A stretch of DNA of 64,000 nt, from assembly GCA_977006965.1 (NCBI GenBank), contig OZ345367.1, forward strand, positions 620,001 through 684,000, given 5' to 3'. This stretch comes from Phymatolithon calcareum (Eukaryota; Rhodophyta; Florideophyceae; Hapalidiales). Below are positions 1-11,602 of this stretch, piece by piece. The notes under the pieces are model-generated. The model searched no databases, was not told where the DNA came from, and was given only the letters and a program-made list of their open reading frames with translations. Positions within the stretch are counted from its first letter, which is position 1, and each line of letters starts with the position of its first letter. Both the position numbers and the translations under genes were made by a program.

Positions 1-1
1 G

Positions 2-3000
2 GTAACCGACGGAAGTAGAGGAAGTACAGCTCCTTTCAGGCGACTTGCCTACGCAGGAACCGGTAGCGACCTTCGAGGAGTATCGCCTCCTCGGAGCTCT
101 TCTTCTTCTCGGCGCAGCCGGAGTCGAGATCTTTCAGAAACAACTGGAAGCGAAACAAACTTTGTCTTGATTAAGCACAAACTCTACTTTCCAGGCAGAG
201 AGCAAAATATCAACATTCATTTTTTGTCTCTTAACCTGATTTTTGTGAGGGAAACAGTGATCAAGATCACTTCATTTCTTGAAGGTATGAGGAACTCGAC
301 AGCGCCAGGACCTGCTCAAAACCCAGATGTGTTGAATGAAGCTGTCGCAGTTGCACCTGGTAATGTTGCTTCGAGAGCTCCTAAGGACAGTCTTGAAGCG
401 TCAGGGCCCGAAGCACGAATTGTTGACACAATGGCAAGTTACAGCAATATATCCGGAGGAGCAATTTTTGACGGTTTTCGAATTCAGTTCGTGTCTGGAG
501 AAGGTGCGATTTGTTCAATTGAAATGCGAGACTTTGCCATGCGGTCAACACGAGATACAAGTGGTCATCTTCGGGCAACAGGCGATGTTCGCTATTTTGC
601 TGTCGATGATTTGACAGCGTCAGTTCGTGAGCATCAAAGTTTAATTCGATACGAGAGGCCGAATGATGCTGTCCAAAGAATGCTGTCCTCTGCAGAAAAA
701 GAGGAACGTAGAAGCAGTGAAGCAGGGACATCTTCAAATACATCAAGTTCAGCGGCTGATGATGGATGGGAGCTCGAAGTGCTTAACTCTGCTCCGTCAG
801 ATGTTTCGTTCCGAAGTCGATTTCAGGGCCTTCACATTCGTTACCTTGCGCGTTTCACTTCCGTTATGTCGCATTATTTTTCTGCACTTTCAGAAGAACT
901 TCGAAAGTCCAAGTTTGCAGCAGAGCTTGAAGCTTTGTCCCTAGTGGAGCAAAACCAAATGCAAGCATCAGCGCTGCTGGCAAGTCAAACTAGAAGTCTG
1001 CGCTTTGAAATTGATGCTTGTAATGTTATTGTCACCCTTCCTCGCCACTCGGGAAATACGGATGAGGCACTTATTTTTTCCATGCCAAGCATTCATGTGG
1101 ACAACACTGATTTACCAGCGGCTGGCTACAAATCCCGTGTGCGAGTTTTGTTTTCTGAATTGCAGGCATCTGTTCTCTACAGAGTTCCGGACAACGAAAG
1201 AGGCTCTTTCCTCTACGACACATCCTTCTTGTCCAAGGTCGCAGCAGAACTGGAGCTGGATATTGGGGACTTTTCTGAATATCGACAAGCGACAGCTGAT
1301 GTTGACAGCAATCGGAGCGTCACTGCGCCTTTCGTGCGAGCCCAATTCAGCGTTGAGGACAGCGTTTCGATGCAACTTTGCGAGGCACAGTATACCGTTC
1401 TGTACTTTGTTCTTACAGAGAATTTCGCTGAAACCATTGATGCCGAAGCAATGCCTCTTGAGAATGATGAAGCGGCTGTTTGTCCTGAACAATTATTAGA
1501 TTCAAGAGCCGGAACAATTGCCATGGATTCTTCAGAGCCACCTAGAATTCAGTCCCAGGGCATTGCACCGTTTTCGGCTGATGATGACAGCAAAAGTCAG
1601 CGAAAAGCGCCTGTCGCGCGGCTTGTGTTCCGACTTCCGCATTGTTCGATTGTCATGTCTCGTGGATGGGATGTATTAGATCAAGATTGTCGAATTGCTG
1701 AGTTGAAGGTTCGCGATGTGTTAGGCAATATTGTGTACGGGGATTCAGAACTTGGCGTTGAACTACACTCCACAATTCAGTCCGTAACTGATGTGCGTGC
1801 TGAGGAGACCATCGGAGCTCGCTCATTCGTATATCCCATCCATGTCGATAAATCGAATGGCGATTGCACTACGGAGAACTTTTCGTTTGGGTACACGAAG
1901 CGTTTTGGACATCGAGCGTCAGTGGCGATTACTCTGACTAACATCGAGGTGAAAGTAATTCCGGAAGTCATCCGAGACATGTCCTTCCTAGCAATTCCAG
2001 GATGGCCGTTTTTACCGACGTCTGCTTTTGCTCCTCCATACGAGTATCTTGGACGTTATATGAATGTGTGTTTCTCAAATTCCCAAGTTTTGTTATGTGC
2101 GGACGAGTTTGTTGGCGACGGCCGAGGTCTGGTTTTAACCGGCCAGTTTCTGGCTAGATTGGAATGGATGCGAAAAACAGGAGCAAAGATTATTTCTTTG
2201 CAAACCACAGGACTTCAAGTTGCACTTGAACGGCATTTGGAGCAAGCTGCTCCGAAAACGACGTCAGGCGTGATAACTGCTAACCGATACACTGATCGAA
2301 ATTCGCTCATTCTTTATCCAAGTGACTCACTTATTGATTATGTTGCCGCGGGCGTCGACGAAAGTGGTCCGAGAGTTCAAGTTGAAGCCGAGTCTATTCT
2401 ATGCCGCATTAACGTCAAAGATACTCCGGTTTTGTTTGCTGTATTAAGGCGTCTTGGAAGACTGAAGACGAGCTATCTATCTGCCAGAAGTTTTAAACAG
2501 CCAGGTTTTGAAGAGCAAGCGCTCGGGACGGAAAGAACTTGCCGGGCAGAAGACCTCCAGGCAAAGACTGATGAGCCATCTCCGGGAACTACTCCATTAA
2601 CGTATTGGACGCCTGCAGCTCGAATTTTATTAACAGATGAAAGCGACGGACGCTTTGTGCCTATATTGGAACTTAACTTTGAGTCTGTCCTTATGCAGGG
2701 AAATGTCCCTCATCTTGTGCAAGTTGGTATGCAAATATCACTAAACTTATTCAGTCGTAAGAAAGGATGGTGGGAACCTGGCCTGGAACCATGGCAAGTT
2801 CAGGCGAATATCAGCCGAGGAGTAAGTGGTTCAAAGTCTTTTGTTATCAAGTCGGATGCCAGACTTAACTTAAACGTCACACCAGACACCATACAAGCTG
2901 CGAAAGAAGTTGCCACTTCGCTTCGGTCCGTCAAGGTCAGAGCAGATCAATATCGTACCAGATCGAACGCATCGGAAAAGAAAGAGAAAAGTAACAGCTC

Positions 3001-6000
3001 AAAGCCGTACGAAGCTCAAGCTGAGAAAAACGCGTCTTTTTCTGGACCAAGTGTTGCCGCTTTTCACGTAAGGAACGAACTTGGGCTGCAAGTTGAGATA
3101 GTGGTCCCAGCCACGTCACAGAGGTCGAGCATTCTGAACGCAAGAGAGCTTGAAGTTCACATGCCTGTCGAGAAATTGTTAACATCTAATCGTTCTGGTT
3201 CGCGCGGGAACGAACACGACGCGAGGCGCGAAGCTCTCAAATGTATTGTCTCACTTCCTGGATTTAGTGCTCTTGAACTCTCAGCTGCCGAAGTTGGTAT
3301 TCGTGAGGTTGTGTTCTTACCCGTGGAACAAAACAGGGACGCAGGCAATGGGCCACTTGGCCGGCCCATTTATGCTGTGTGGGAAATTTCAATGGCGCAC
3401 GGGGTGCCAATATGCACTATTCGCTCGTCAGTTCAAGTGTTGAACCAAACAAATACCGTAATGGTTTTGGGTCTTTGCGGACGTTTGTTGGCAGAGGGTG
3501 CACAACATCAGTTGCCTTCTCTCTTAGCTGTCGAGGATGAAGGAAAGAATGTTTTATTGCAACCTGGGGACAGCTTCTCTCTTCCTCTTGCTGGAATTGA
3601 ACGGTCGATAAGAATCCGTCCTACTCATGGTCCTGTTGCCTCTGAAGTGGATTACGAATTCCAAGCTGCATTCGATTGGAGCAGGCCCATCAATACCTGG
3701 GAATGGCTCAAGTCAAGCCATGCACTTCAAACCAGGAGTGCGAGTAGGGCACAGCAGCGAATGTCATCAGGGTCTAAACTGGGTGCCTCTCGCTCCCTAC
3801 GCGATGTGCAAATAGATCACGAAGTGGTTCGCTGCAAGAGTTTGCACACTGGGTCGGACTTCTTTGTTGCTGCTGTCCCTGAATTATTCAGTCGGGGCTT
3901 CAATGCAAAGGACCCACAAGGTTGTCGCCTTGATGTCATCTTACAGGCGCCTCTTACGTTTTCCAACAAATTGCCTGGTCGAATTTCGTATCGGATTTCA
4001 AAAACTCAAGGCGTCGATCGGATGTCGGGTTGGGGCGACACATACACTACAATTCTTGGGGCTGGGGTTATAAACCCATTGGATTACGCTTACATTCATT
4101 GCACGGACGATACGCAGAATCTCAGTGGCATCTCCATCGCTTTTGAGAACACGCCAGTGCAGGACTATAGACGCGGTCTGCGCAGAGTGAGCGATGGTGA
4201 TGATGGCGTACCGAGAAAATTTGGTCCGTTTGTTGCACTTTCAAGCATCTTAAGTGGACAGACAAAAGTGTTGCAAGCAGAGGACGCTCCAGTTGGAAAC
4301 CAGAGGATTGAAATTGGAGGTGCAATTCATGTATCATCATTGGATTCTCGCGTTCCGAAGTTTGAACTGTTTGCTCCATTCTGGTTGCGCAACCGCTCAG
4401 ACATAAATCTAGACATTTGCTCTCGAAGCTCTTTCTACGGAAAGGGTAGCAATGCAGTTACTGTCAAGGGGCACCCTCAGGGCCGGTTGGCAGGTCGCTT
4501 TCTGTGCTTTGACGGACCCTACGTTGCACTCCGTGAGGAGCCACAAGAAGCGAATGCGAGTGCCCCGCGCCAAGATTGGTGGACTTGTCCGTCGGACCTC
4601 CGAGACATTAGCAAGCCGGTACCGGTATCTATTCCCAACAGATCTCTCCTCTTGGATGTACGCCAAACCCAAGGATACAGTGATAACACATTTGCTGTTA
4701 CTATTCGAAATGCTGCGTTTGTTGTTAATAACTCCGATCGCTGCATCCAATGGTGCCAATCCTCTTTTTTGGATGCTCATGGCAACTGCCCTTTTCGATT
4801 TGTTCATATTCTGAACCCGCATGGAGAAGCCCCTATTCACTGGAATGGCAATTATAGCCAGCATTCAATTCATATTCGTTTGGCGGAAGATAATGGCTAC
4901 AGCGACTGGATATGGTCTCCTGCACTCCCCCTGCTATTGGGAAATGCCGGTGAAGTATCGGCAAAAATGTATCGTCCAAAGTCACAGGAACAGTACATTG
5001 CCCGTGTCATGAGTGCCAAACTTGACGGCGGAGCTTCTGCACTCATCGTTCTACCTGAAGATCGACAAAATCCTCCGTACCGCATCATCAACCAATGCAA
5101 GTATCGATCTATTGCGTTCAATCAATTAGGCAGTCAGGAGCGACCGTGGCTTGTCCGTCCTGGACGTTCCACAAGATACTCCTGGGACGATCCTCTTGTG
5201 CCCTCGCAGCGAAGAAGGCTTGAAGTGAATGTCATTGAAAATCAAAGTGATCCAAGGCCTGCGGGCAGCGCAGCGTTGCATAGTGCACGCCTTAGTGATC
5301 CAGGATCTTATGCGCGTTACGATGGCTCGTCAGCTCATCCCACATCTAGATCATTTTCCAAAACGTCCTCGTCAAAGATGGCAGGGTCAGTGCTGCAAGT
5401 GAACATTGACATTGTCAACAATACACCAAGAGAATTGCGTGAAAGTCTGAATCTTGGACTGTGGTATCATGTGTGCATGGAAGGGGCCACAAAAGTTGTT
5501 ACTTTTCAAGACTCGGAAGAAAACACAGGTACTGGTGACAGAGAAACCAGACCAGACTCCACGCCTAGCTTGCCGCATATCGACGAAGATCACTCAGTGC
5601 CTGTAGTCGTCTGGGACGATTTTTCGTCTGGATCCGCGCCGCCCGGAGAACAGCAAAATACACTTGGTACCTCCTTTCTAATGTGTCATCGCGGAAGCCG
5701 TGCTCCTGAAAAGTCGGATTATCCGAAGAGAGATAAGCTCACGTCTTCTGCAATGCAAACTACAGCAACGTCAATGGACATTGATGCAGCTTTTTACCTT
5801 GCGTCAGCGGGAATATCTTTCGTGAACCTAGAGCCAGCTGAAGTGCTCTATGCTCATGCAAGTAATTTGCATATGAATTTTGAGTCTTATGAATCTCTGC
5901 AATGTTTCTCGTTTCATGTGACAGAGCTTCAAGTGGACAATCAACTGGAAAATCCACCGTTTCCTGTAACTCTATGGGCATTACCCCAGCAGTCTATGCC

Positions 6001-7993
6001 ATATCAAATTCAGGTCGATATGAAGCGCGTTGTTACAGATTCTGGAATTCTTATGCTGAAAAGCTTCAGGGCACTTGTGAGTCCGTGCAACTTGATGGTG
6101 GACGAGGACTTGATGGGCTGTGTGCTGATGTTTCTAAACGAGGTTTCCACTGTTTCAGATGGACCCAAGTCAGAAACATTGCGAGGGCAGGACGGGGAAC
6201 ATCGAAGCATCGTTGACCAAATTGGAAATAAGAGCAAAAGAATTGCTTCGTTGAGACCTGGGGCGGGAGACGCAAGAAATCGCATTGCCGAATTGAAGTC
6301 GTCGCAGAGAATATACGTTGAGGATTTGAAACTATTTGGCACAAAAATTGTTCTCTCTTCATCCGTTGCCCGCGGCTCTGTGGCTTCTCGGACTTTGTCG
6401 CTGTCGCCTGCCCTCAGGCCCTTCATTGCTTTCTTGATGAATGTGGAGAATTGTGAATTTGAATTCTCTCCCCTGGAGCTCAGTCATGTGTTTGATTCTC
6501 GAACCCATTTCGTTTCTCTCATTCGGCAATATTACGTGACGCAGTTGGGAAATCAGAAAATGAAGCTACTTGCATCCAACAGTCTGGTTGGGAATCCTGC
6601 TGCTCTCTTTGAATCTGTTTCAATAGGAGCCAAGGACTTAGTCTCCGAGCCGGGACGAGGAAGGAGCGGCGGAGACTTTTTGTATGGTGTTGGTCGGGGG
6701 TCCAAATCACTAATAACCCATACCGTCGGTGGCCTTGTTGGTTCCATCACCAGTATTCCAAAGGCCATGTCAACTGGTCTCGAGTCTGCTGTCGGCGACG
6801 AGACTTATATCGCCGAACGTGAGAGGATTCGTGGCTCTCAACTGTCTGGAGGGCGTCGCATGACATCGTCCAATCCTGCGCAGGGAGCTGTAACCGGGTT
6901 CTTGTCGTTTGCGCATGGAATTTCTTCAGGAGTTGCTGGTCTTGTGAAGGACCCCGTTCAAGGTGCAAGGCAGGGAGGAGCTTCAGGGTTTTTGAGAGGA
7001 GTGCGCAAAGGTCTTGTTGGCGGTGTTGTGAAACCAATGGCTGGTGCAATAGATTTAATTGCTGAACCAGCAGCTGTTATCTCGAAACAAATGAACGATG
7101 CAGATGCGCAGCGCCGTAATGGAGGAGGCGCTGTGGCGCCAAAGCGTCCTCCAAGGACGTTCTTTGGCGATTCTAAGCGGTTGGTTTCCTTTGATATGAA
7201 AGCAGCGACGGGCGAAGAGTTGTACAAAGCTGTCCAAATAACGTCAGGAGCTACGTATGCGGCTAGGCTGCTGGACTGGATTGAGCTAAGTGACAGAAAA
7301 GAACGAAGTGATCCAGATGCGACAGAGTGGGTCTGGGGTATTGTTCGAAAACGCACTAGGACGATGGGAAAATCACGAAGAGGATCAAAGCCTGCCGGAA
7401 GCTTCAGTGCCCCACCTGCGATTGAATTTCACGCCAGTCATCTGCGTCCGGAGAAAACACGAATTGCCTTGCTTACCGAAGAACATGTGCTCGTTGTGAC
7501 TCTTGAATGTAAACTGCTGTTAACGATTCCGTTATGGCAGGATGCCACATTCTCCCTGGAGTCGAATGGCAAATACCTAATTGTTGTAACCAGAATGGGC
7601 CTGGAAGCGACAAGACAAGGAGGAATTGCTATGCTGGCAGAAACGCAGTCTTTTTTTGCTGCCCCGTGGGACGCTTCAACCGTATCCAGACGCCGAAAAC
7701 CAAATCCTGGAGAGACTGTTCGCGACAGAATTCCGTGTGGGTCCGTAGAAGCAAGAGAGGATCTAAGTCTTGCTGTCCTAAAAATCATCGAATCCATGAG
7801 GAAACGTCGGCCAGATTATGGAGGTCTATCTTTCCTGCGTCAGCAGCCTTCTGAGCTTGAACTTCCAGTTTTACCCTCGTCAATGGATGACGGTGTTTCA
7901 ATGGAACTATCATCGACGAGACGATCTGATGCTGCCGATGGTACAGCGGGCGCTTTTGTGCTTCCAATGAGAAGTCCGACAGGCGATGTATAA
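2..7993 (+). CDS. VPS13: VPS13-like lipid-transfer protein, 3' part (5' end outside window)
   Basis: VPS13 proteins are long hydrophobic-groove bridges that move bulk lipid between organelle membranes at contact sites. The frame is open from base 2, so the gene enters from the left edge; 2663 residues are visible, ending at TAA 7991-7993. The N-terminal chorein region is missing. Counting from base 2, a VPS13-adaptor (SHR-BD) type stretch with PYRIINQCKYRSIAF lies near residue 1690. The conserved C-terminal VPS13/ATG2-type region (GVGRGSKSL, GFLSFAHGISSG, VKDPVQGARQGG, GLVGGVVKPMAG) covers about 2225-2350. A PH-like tail (HLRPEKTRIALLTEE, TIPLWQDATFSLESNG) lies near 2445-2530. A Ser/Arg-rich linker sits at the left edge. 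No intron is seen in 8 kb, which fits an intron-poor genome. Family membership is secure; the particular paralogue is not resolved. Confidence 0.93.
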   Translation, partial: VTDGSRGSTAPFRRLAYAGTGSDLRGVSPPRSSSSSRRSRSRDLSETTGSETNFVLIKHKLYFPGREQNINIHFLSLNLIFVRETVIKITSFLEGMRNSTAPGPAQNPDVLNEAVAVAPGNVASRAPKDSLEASGPEARIVDTMASYSNISGGAIFDGFRIQFVSGEGAICSIEMRDFAMRSTRDTSGHLRATGDVRYFAVDDLTASVREHQSLIRYERPNDAVQRMLSSAEKEERRSSEAGTSSNTSSSAADDGWELEVLNSAPSDVSFRSRFQGLHIRYLARFTSVMSHYFSALSEELRKSKFAAELEALSLVEQNQMQASALLASQTRSLRFEIDACNVIVTLPRHSGNTDEALIFSMPSIHVDNTDLPAAGYKSRVRVLFSELQASVLYRVPDNERGSFLYDTSFLSKVAAELELDIGDFSEYRQATADVDSNRSVTAPFVRAQFSVEDSVSMQLCEAQYTVLYFVLTENFAETIDAEAMPLENDEAAVCPEQLLDSRAGTIAMDSSEPPRIQSQGIAPFSADDDSKSQRKAPVARLVFRLPHCSIVMSRGWDVLDQDCRIAELKVRDVLGNIVYGDSELGVELHSTIQSVTDVRAEETIGARSFVYPIHVDKSNGDCTTENFSFGYTKRFGHRASVAITLTNIEVKVIPEVIRDMSFLAIPGWPFLPTSAFAPPYEYLGRYMNVCFSNSQVLLCADEFVGDGRGLVLTGQFLARLEWMRKTGAKIISLQTTGLQVALERHLEQAAPKTTSGVITANRYTDRNSLILYPSDSLIDYVAAGVDESGPRVQVEAESILCRINVKDTPVLFAVLRRLGRLKTSYLSARSFKQPGFEEQALGTERTCRAEDLQAKTDEPSPGTTPLTYWTPAARILLTDESDGRFVPILELNFESVLMQGNVPHLVQVGMQISLNLFSRKKGWWEPGLEPWQVQANISRGVSGSKSFVIKSDARLNLNVTPDTIQAAKEVATSLRSVKVRADQYRTRSNASEKKEKSNSSKPYEAQAEKNASFSGPSVAAFHVRNELGLQVEIVVPATSQRSSILNARELEVHMPVEKLLTSNRSGSRGNEHDARREALKCIVSLPGFSALELSAAEVGIREVVFLPVEQNRDAGNGPLGRPIYAVWEISMAHGVPICTIRSSVQVLNQTNTVMVLGLCGRLLAEGAQHQLPSLLAVEDEGKNVLLQPGDSFSLPLAGIERSIRIRPTHGPVASEVDYEFQAAFDWSRPINTWEWLKSSHALQTRSASRAQQRMSSGSKLGASRSLRDVQIDHEVVRCKSLHTGSDFFVAAVPELFSRGFNAKDPQGCRLDVILQAPLTFSNKLPGRISYRISKTQGVDRMSGWGDTYTTILGAGVINPLDYAYIHCTDDTQNLSGISIAFENTPVQDYRRGLRRVSDGDDGVPRKFGPFVALSSILSGQTKVLQAEDAPVGNQRIEIGGAIHVSSLDSRVPKFELFAPFWLRNRSDINLDICSRSSFYGKGSNAVTVKGHPQGRLAGRFLCFDGPYVALREEPQEANASAPRQDWWTCPSDLRDISKPVPVSIPNRSLLLDVRQTQGYSDNTFAVTIRNAAFVVNNSDRCIQWCQSSFLDAHGNCPFRFVHILNPHGEAPIHWNGNYSQHSIHIRLAEDNGYSDWIWSPALPLLLGNAGEVSAKMYRPKSQEQYIARVMSAKLDGGASALIVLPEDRQNPPYRIINQCKYRSIAFNQLGSQERPWLVRPGRSTRYSWDDPLVPSQRRRLEVNVIENQSDPRPAGSAALHSARLSDPGSYARYDGSSAHPTSRSFSKTSSSKMAGSVLQVNIDIVNNTPRELRESLNLGLWYHVCMEGATKVVTFQDSEENTGTGDRETRPDSTPSLPHIDEDHSVPVVVWDDFSSGSAPPGEQQNTLGTSFLMCHRGSRAPEKSDYPKRDKLTSSAMQTTATSMDIDAAFYLASAGISFVNLEPAEVLYAHASNLHMNFESYESLQCFSFHVTELQVDNQLENPPFPVTLWALPQQSMPYQIQVDMKRVVTDSGILMLKSFRALVSPCNLMVDEDLMGCVLMFLNEVSTVSDGPKSETLRGQDGEHRSIVDQIGNKSKRIASLRPGAGDARNRIAELKSSQRIYVEDLKLFGTKIVLSSSVARGSVASRTLSLSPALRPFIAFLMNVENCEFEFSPLELSHVFDSRTHFVSLIRQYYVTQLGNQKMKLLASNSLVGNPAALFESVSIGAKDLVSEPGRGRSGGDFLYGVGRGSKSLITHTVGGLVGSITSIPKAMSTGLESAVGDETYIAERERIRGSQLSGGRRMTSSNPAQGAVTGFLSFAHGISSGVAGLVKDPVQGARQGGASGFLRGVRKGLVGGVVKPMAGAIDLIAEPAAVISKQMNDADAQRRNGGGAVAPKRPPRTFFGDSKRLVSFDMKAATGEELYKAVQITSGATYAARLLDWIELSDRKERSDPDATEWVWGIVRKRTRTMGKSRRGSKPAGSFSAPPAIEFHASHLRPEKTRIALLTEEHVLVVTLECKLLLTIPLWQDATFSLESNGKYLIVVTRMGLEATRQGGIAMLAETQSFFAAPWDASTVSRRRKPNPGETVRDRIPCGSVEAREDLSLAVLKIIESMRKRRPDYGGLSFLRQQPSELELPVLPSSMDDGVSMELSSTRRSDAADGTAGAFVLPMRSPTGDV

Positions 7994-10528
7994 CGACATA
8001 TTATTGTGGGCTCGCTCGCTCGCGCAGTACCATAACTTTAGTTTTAATATGCTGTTTACGACAACCACGTTTGTGTCGAATTGCCCGGTTGTATAGTCGA
8101 AGTATTGCCGTTTATTGTAAATGTGGCTAGCTGCGCAACGGGAGGTTAAATAGCACTTTAATTCCTACTGTTCTTGTCTTGTTTTCTTGACACCTCAAGG
8201 TGTTCCGGAGGGAAAGAAGAGAGAGATAGAGCTGAGCTGAGCACAGCACAGCACATTTGGATTGCTGGAGCGCAGCGCATACGCGGCAAAAACAGAGGCT
8301 AGTTCACCGTGCGGGTCCCTTCGATACCCTGACGGTGCTGCCTTTCTTATTCTATAAGTAAACGAACTGCAGCAGCACAAGAGTCTACCCAGGTAATAGA
8401 GAGGGCAAAATGGATGCGGCTCTACGCCCTTGAATGGGCGGACAAACGACTGCTCTCAGTTGCGACAAATTCCAAACGGATGTAAGTAAATCCGCAAGAC
8501 TGATTCCGAAAAGCTTAGGGAGGTGACACTGACAGTCCGTTCGCCACGCACGCTCCCGTCAGCGCAAGCAAGGGGATAATACCCGTTCGAAACAAGGACT
8601 GCGGAGGTTTCCGCGTTGGCGTCCGTTCATCGGCCGCTGTTCATACAGCGATCATCCGGCGCAAGAGAGGGTGCAGTGTTGCATGTATCATACTGACCCT
8701 TGCCGTGCAGTGAAGCACAACAGTGGGTGCCTAGCGATGATCCACTTCGACAGTGGAGCGCAACACGGTGGCCGAGCACAGCATGGGAGTTGTGCGACAT
8801 GGTGCGTCGTCGAGAACGATTACAGCAGTGATATTATGTTGGTGTTTGGCCGCAATGAACAAAAACTCTGGATATAAGTTAAGTTTGACGAAGACTTGAG
8901 GTTGACAGGGAAACAGAAGACTATAAGGAGTAGAGAAAAACATAATAGTGAGGACGGACGGACGGACGGACGGACGGACAGAAGGGGCAGAAAAAGTCGA
9001 AGGTGTGACTCCGGAAACAATGCGGCAGTGGTTGAGAATAATGCATTCATTCATCGCCTTCAAAGGAAAACGTATAGTTTTAGAAACATATACATGTCAG
9101 ATATGGCTCAGGAAAATATCACGATGGAATCCGACGACAGTGAAAGAAGAGGTCGGATGGCTTGGAACTCTAAAATAGTGAATATCAACGGAGTAGCAAG
9201 TTATTGCAAATGCGACCGCATATTGTACTGTACAGTATTCTGCGTTTTCCACGTGACGTTAGCTGGGCTTCGAAGGTCTAAATGATACTCCGTTCTATTC
9301 TATCTCTTGCGATATTAAGAGCGATTTTTAGCCTCGGTTGGGCACGTCGCTGAACTGCAGTGATTCCGACAGGGGTTAGTTTGCTTCTCTGGCGTATCGT
9401 AGTACTTGGCGGACAATTGCGATGCTCATCATCCGTGCGAAGTGTCCAAGCCATTTTCATTTGAAAATTAGGGTAGTTACTTGTACGACGATTTGGTTCC
9501 AAAATGTACAGTAGTTGCACGAAAAGGAGGAATCGGTCTCTGGCGCAGAAGACGTCAGACAAATGTCATACGCGCCATTTTCGAGTGGTGGTCACAATGG
9601 GGAGTTTTCGATTCGGCTTCCTCCTCTGACGGGACGGTCGCGAAGGTGGCAACTCTGTGGGTATTCACCCCAAATTACGGATAGATGAATTCATTGCACA
9701 CGGTGCGCATCACTGCAATGGTCGTGGGTGTCCGACACCGACACCGACACCGTTCGTGGAACGGCTTTGCGCTGACGGGCGCACGACAAGGTTGCTGATA
9801 AGGGCTTTGGGCATATGTACACGCTCTGCGGCGGGGGTCCGCCGATCTATGGGATGATGTCGGTGCTCGTTGAGGACGAGTCCCTTGACTTATGTTTGCC
9901 GTTGGCGCGAGGCGGCATGGTCGCATACGGCGCGTTGACGGTCGTGGACCGTGGAATCGGTCTAAGGAGCGCGCTTGGTACTTGGTATGCATATGCTGGG
10001 GGTCCCTCGCTGGTGTGGCATCGCGGAATTGCGCTGGGTCCTGCGAGGTTGAGACGGCCCCTGAGTTACCTGGAGAAAGCCCTTATATAGTCGCCCCAGG
10101 AGGCGATCTACAAGGAGAGGGGGCTGATGAAAAGACACATTCATTTCTTTAAGTGACTAGATGATATTGCTGGGAGCCTTTCCGAGCATCAATCTTGCAT
10201 GTTGTTTCAGTCCCGTGTCGTACACTTCTCGCCTTGAGTTAGGAAAAGGAGTTTGGAAACCGATGAACAAGCGTGGATCTCGCCAGTGTCTAGACCAGAC
10301 TTCTTGCCAATGAGCCATGTGATCAGTTGCTCAGCACCATCAATGCCTACAGCGCGCATTGGGGACAAGCTCTCTGTCGGCGTCGACTCTGCGTGCAGCA
10401 GTGCTAAAGGCACCTCGGATGCATTTTGGCTGACCAAAATGCTGCTCATGTGCGCGCTCGCATCGACTCATGTCCGCCCTAAGCTCAGTATCTTATCTAG
10501 CCTCTTTTCGGTAAGCAATTCCCCTGCG
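7994..10528. other. intergenic stretch, no supported gene
   Basis: About 2.5 kb between the VPS13-like gene and the kinase. Only short reading frames without domains are present. It contains a GGAC microsatellite (listed separately). From roughly 9720 to 10110 there is a visibly GC-richer block that includes a short run of the hexamer CGACAC. No tRNA, rRNA or transposon protein was recognised. Confidence 0.6.
8952..8979. repeat. (GGAC)7 microsatellite
   Basis: Seven uninterrupted copies of GGAC in an otherwise non-repetitive intergenic stretch. Confidence 0.95.
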
Positions 10529-11602
10529 CTAGAAAATTGGGGACGAATTTAAAACTTTGCTAGCACTGCTCCGATCGCTTGGTGTCATGACCAACATGCC
10601 AGCAAGTGTCTCAAAAATTTGCACCGCGACTGGATCCTTCGGATCAAACAGTGCCTTAAGTCCATCATCTGCGCCTCCCGTCGAACCCATATTCATCTCA
10701 TCCCGCACACGGTATAGACTGCAGCCCGCCGCAAACAGCCGTACTCGGAATTGACGTAGCGCCCCTGCTGAAACGCCGGGGAGCAGCACACGAAGCCCGA
10801 TGAGTGCGATACTAAATATATCGAACCGGTCCGGAGCACGAAAGCTGACACGTTTCTCCGGTGGTGCATATAGCGGATCCAATGTGTCGATCCCGCGACT
10901 CCAGAACGCGCCGCGCACTTCGCACGAGCTTCCAAAATCAATGATCTGCAAAGGTCGTGCTGCTCCGGGAACTACAAGCACGTTCTCCGGCTTGACGTCG
11001 CGATGCACCACGCCAGCGACACGCAATGCCTCCGATGCGCGCAGAAGTTCTCCCACAACGGTGCGAAACGCCCCTGCTTGCAGGCGCGCGCCTGCAGCAC
11101 TGTGTATCCCTAGTGCGTTGCCGAGGGCGCCAGGGGCGCATTCAGATAGATAATGCTCCAAAGTCCGACCGCTTCCAGAGCGTCTCCAGACGAGAAATGT
11201 CTGCGAATCTTTCTCGAAAACACCGAGGTATGCTGGCCACCATGCGGCTTCGCCATTCGTCGATCGCAGCCGTGCATTCACTGCACGCTCCTTCGCGAAT
11301 AGGGCACGTGCTGTAGAGCCCGGTTGTGCACGCTTGAGTACAACTGGTTCACTTGAGCTTAAGGTGCCGAAGAATACTTCGCCGAAGGAGCCTGACGCTA
11401 CAGGTGAGGAGAAGTCTGCCTGGATGTCTAGCGCTTGTAGAGATCCGATGATTGCAACTGGCGATGTTCTCCTCCGTCTTGTTCTTCTGTGGGACGGCTG
11501 CGGGTGAAGCGGACTGACATTGCTGTGGAATAGGGACGAATGCGAGAAGAGTGACGATGGACTAGCTAGTTGAATCGATACTTGAAATGCGGCGGAATGC
11601 AT
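10529..11602 (-). CDS. protein kinase with transit-like leader, STN7/STN8-like
   Basis: A Ser/Thr-type kinase, 357 residues from the ATG at 11602. An upstream in-frame ATG at 11683 would add 27 residues; the inner start is preferred because it begins a Ser/Arg-rich, acid-poor leader (MHSAAFQVSIQLASPSS, then HRRTRRRRTSP) typical of organelle targeting. The core is complete. The glycine loop ASGSFGEV has Ala in place of the first Gly. The ATP lysine is K90 (VVLKR), the catalytic loop VVHRDVKPEN has D202, and the DFG aspartate is D222 (IIDFGSSCEV). An activation segment DTLDPLYAPPE follows. The LDPxYAPPE form recalls plastid STN7/STN8 kinases, which phosphorylate light-harvesting and photosystem II proteins. 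Family and plastid targeting are inference; kinase identity is sure. No intron is seen. Confidence 0.88.
   Translation of the reverse strand: MHSAAFQVSIQLASPSSLFSHSSLFHSNVSPLHPQPSHRRTRRRRTSPVAIIGSLQALDIQADFSSPVASGSFGEVFFGTLSSSEPVVLKRAQPGSTARALFAKERAVNARLRSTNGEAAWWPAYLGVFEKDSQTFLVWRRSGSGRTLEHYLSECAPGALGNALGIHSAAGARLQAGAFRTVVGELLRASEALRVAGVVHRDVKPENVLVVPGAARPLQIIDFGSSCEVRGAFWSRGIDTLDPLYAPPEKRVSFRAPDRFDIFSIALIGLRVLLPGVSAGALRQFRVRLFAAGCSLYRVRDEMNMGSTGGADDGLKALFDPKDPVAVQIFETLAGMLVMTPSDRSSASKVLNSSPIF

Noticed and set aside
8570-8600. GTTCGAAAC, resembling a tRNA T-loop
   Set aside because: No matching A box, acceptor stem or anticodon arm nearby.
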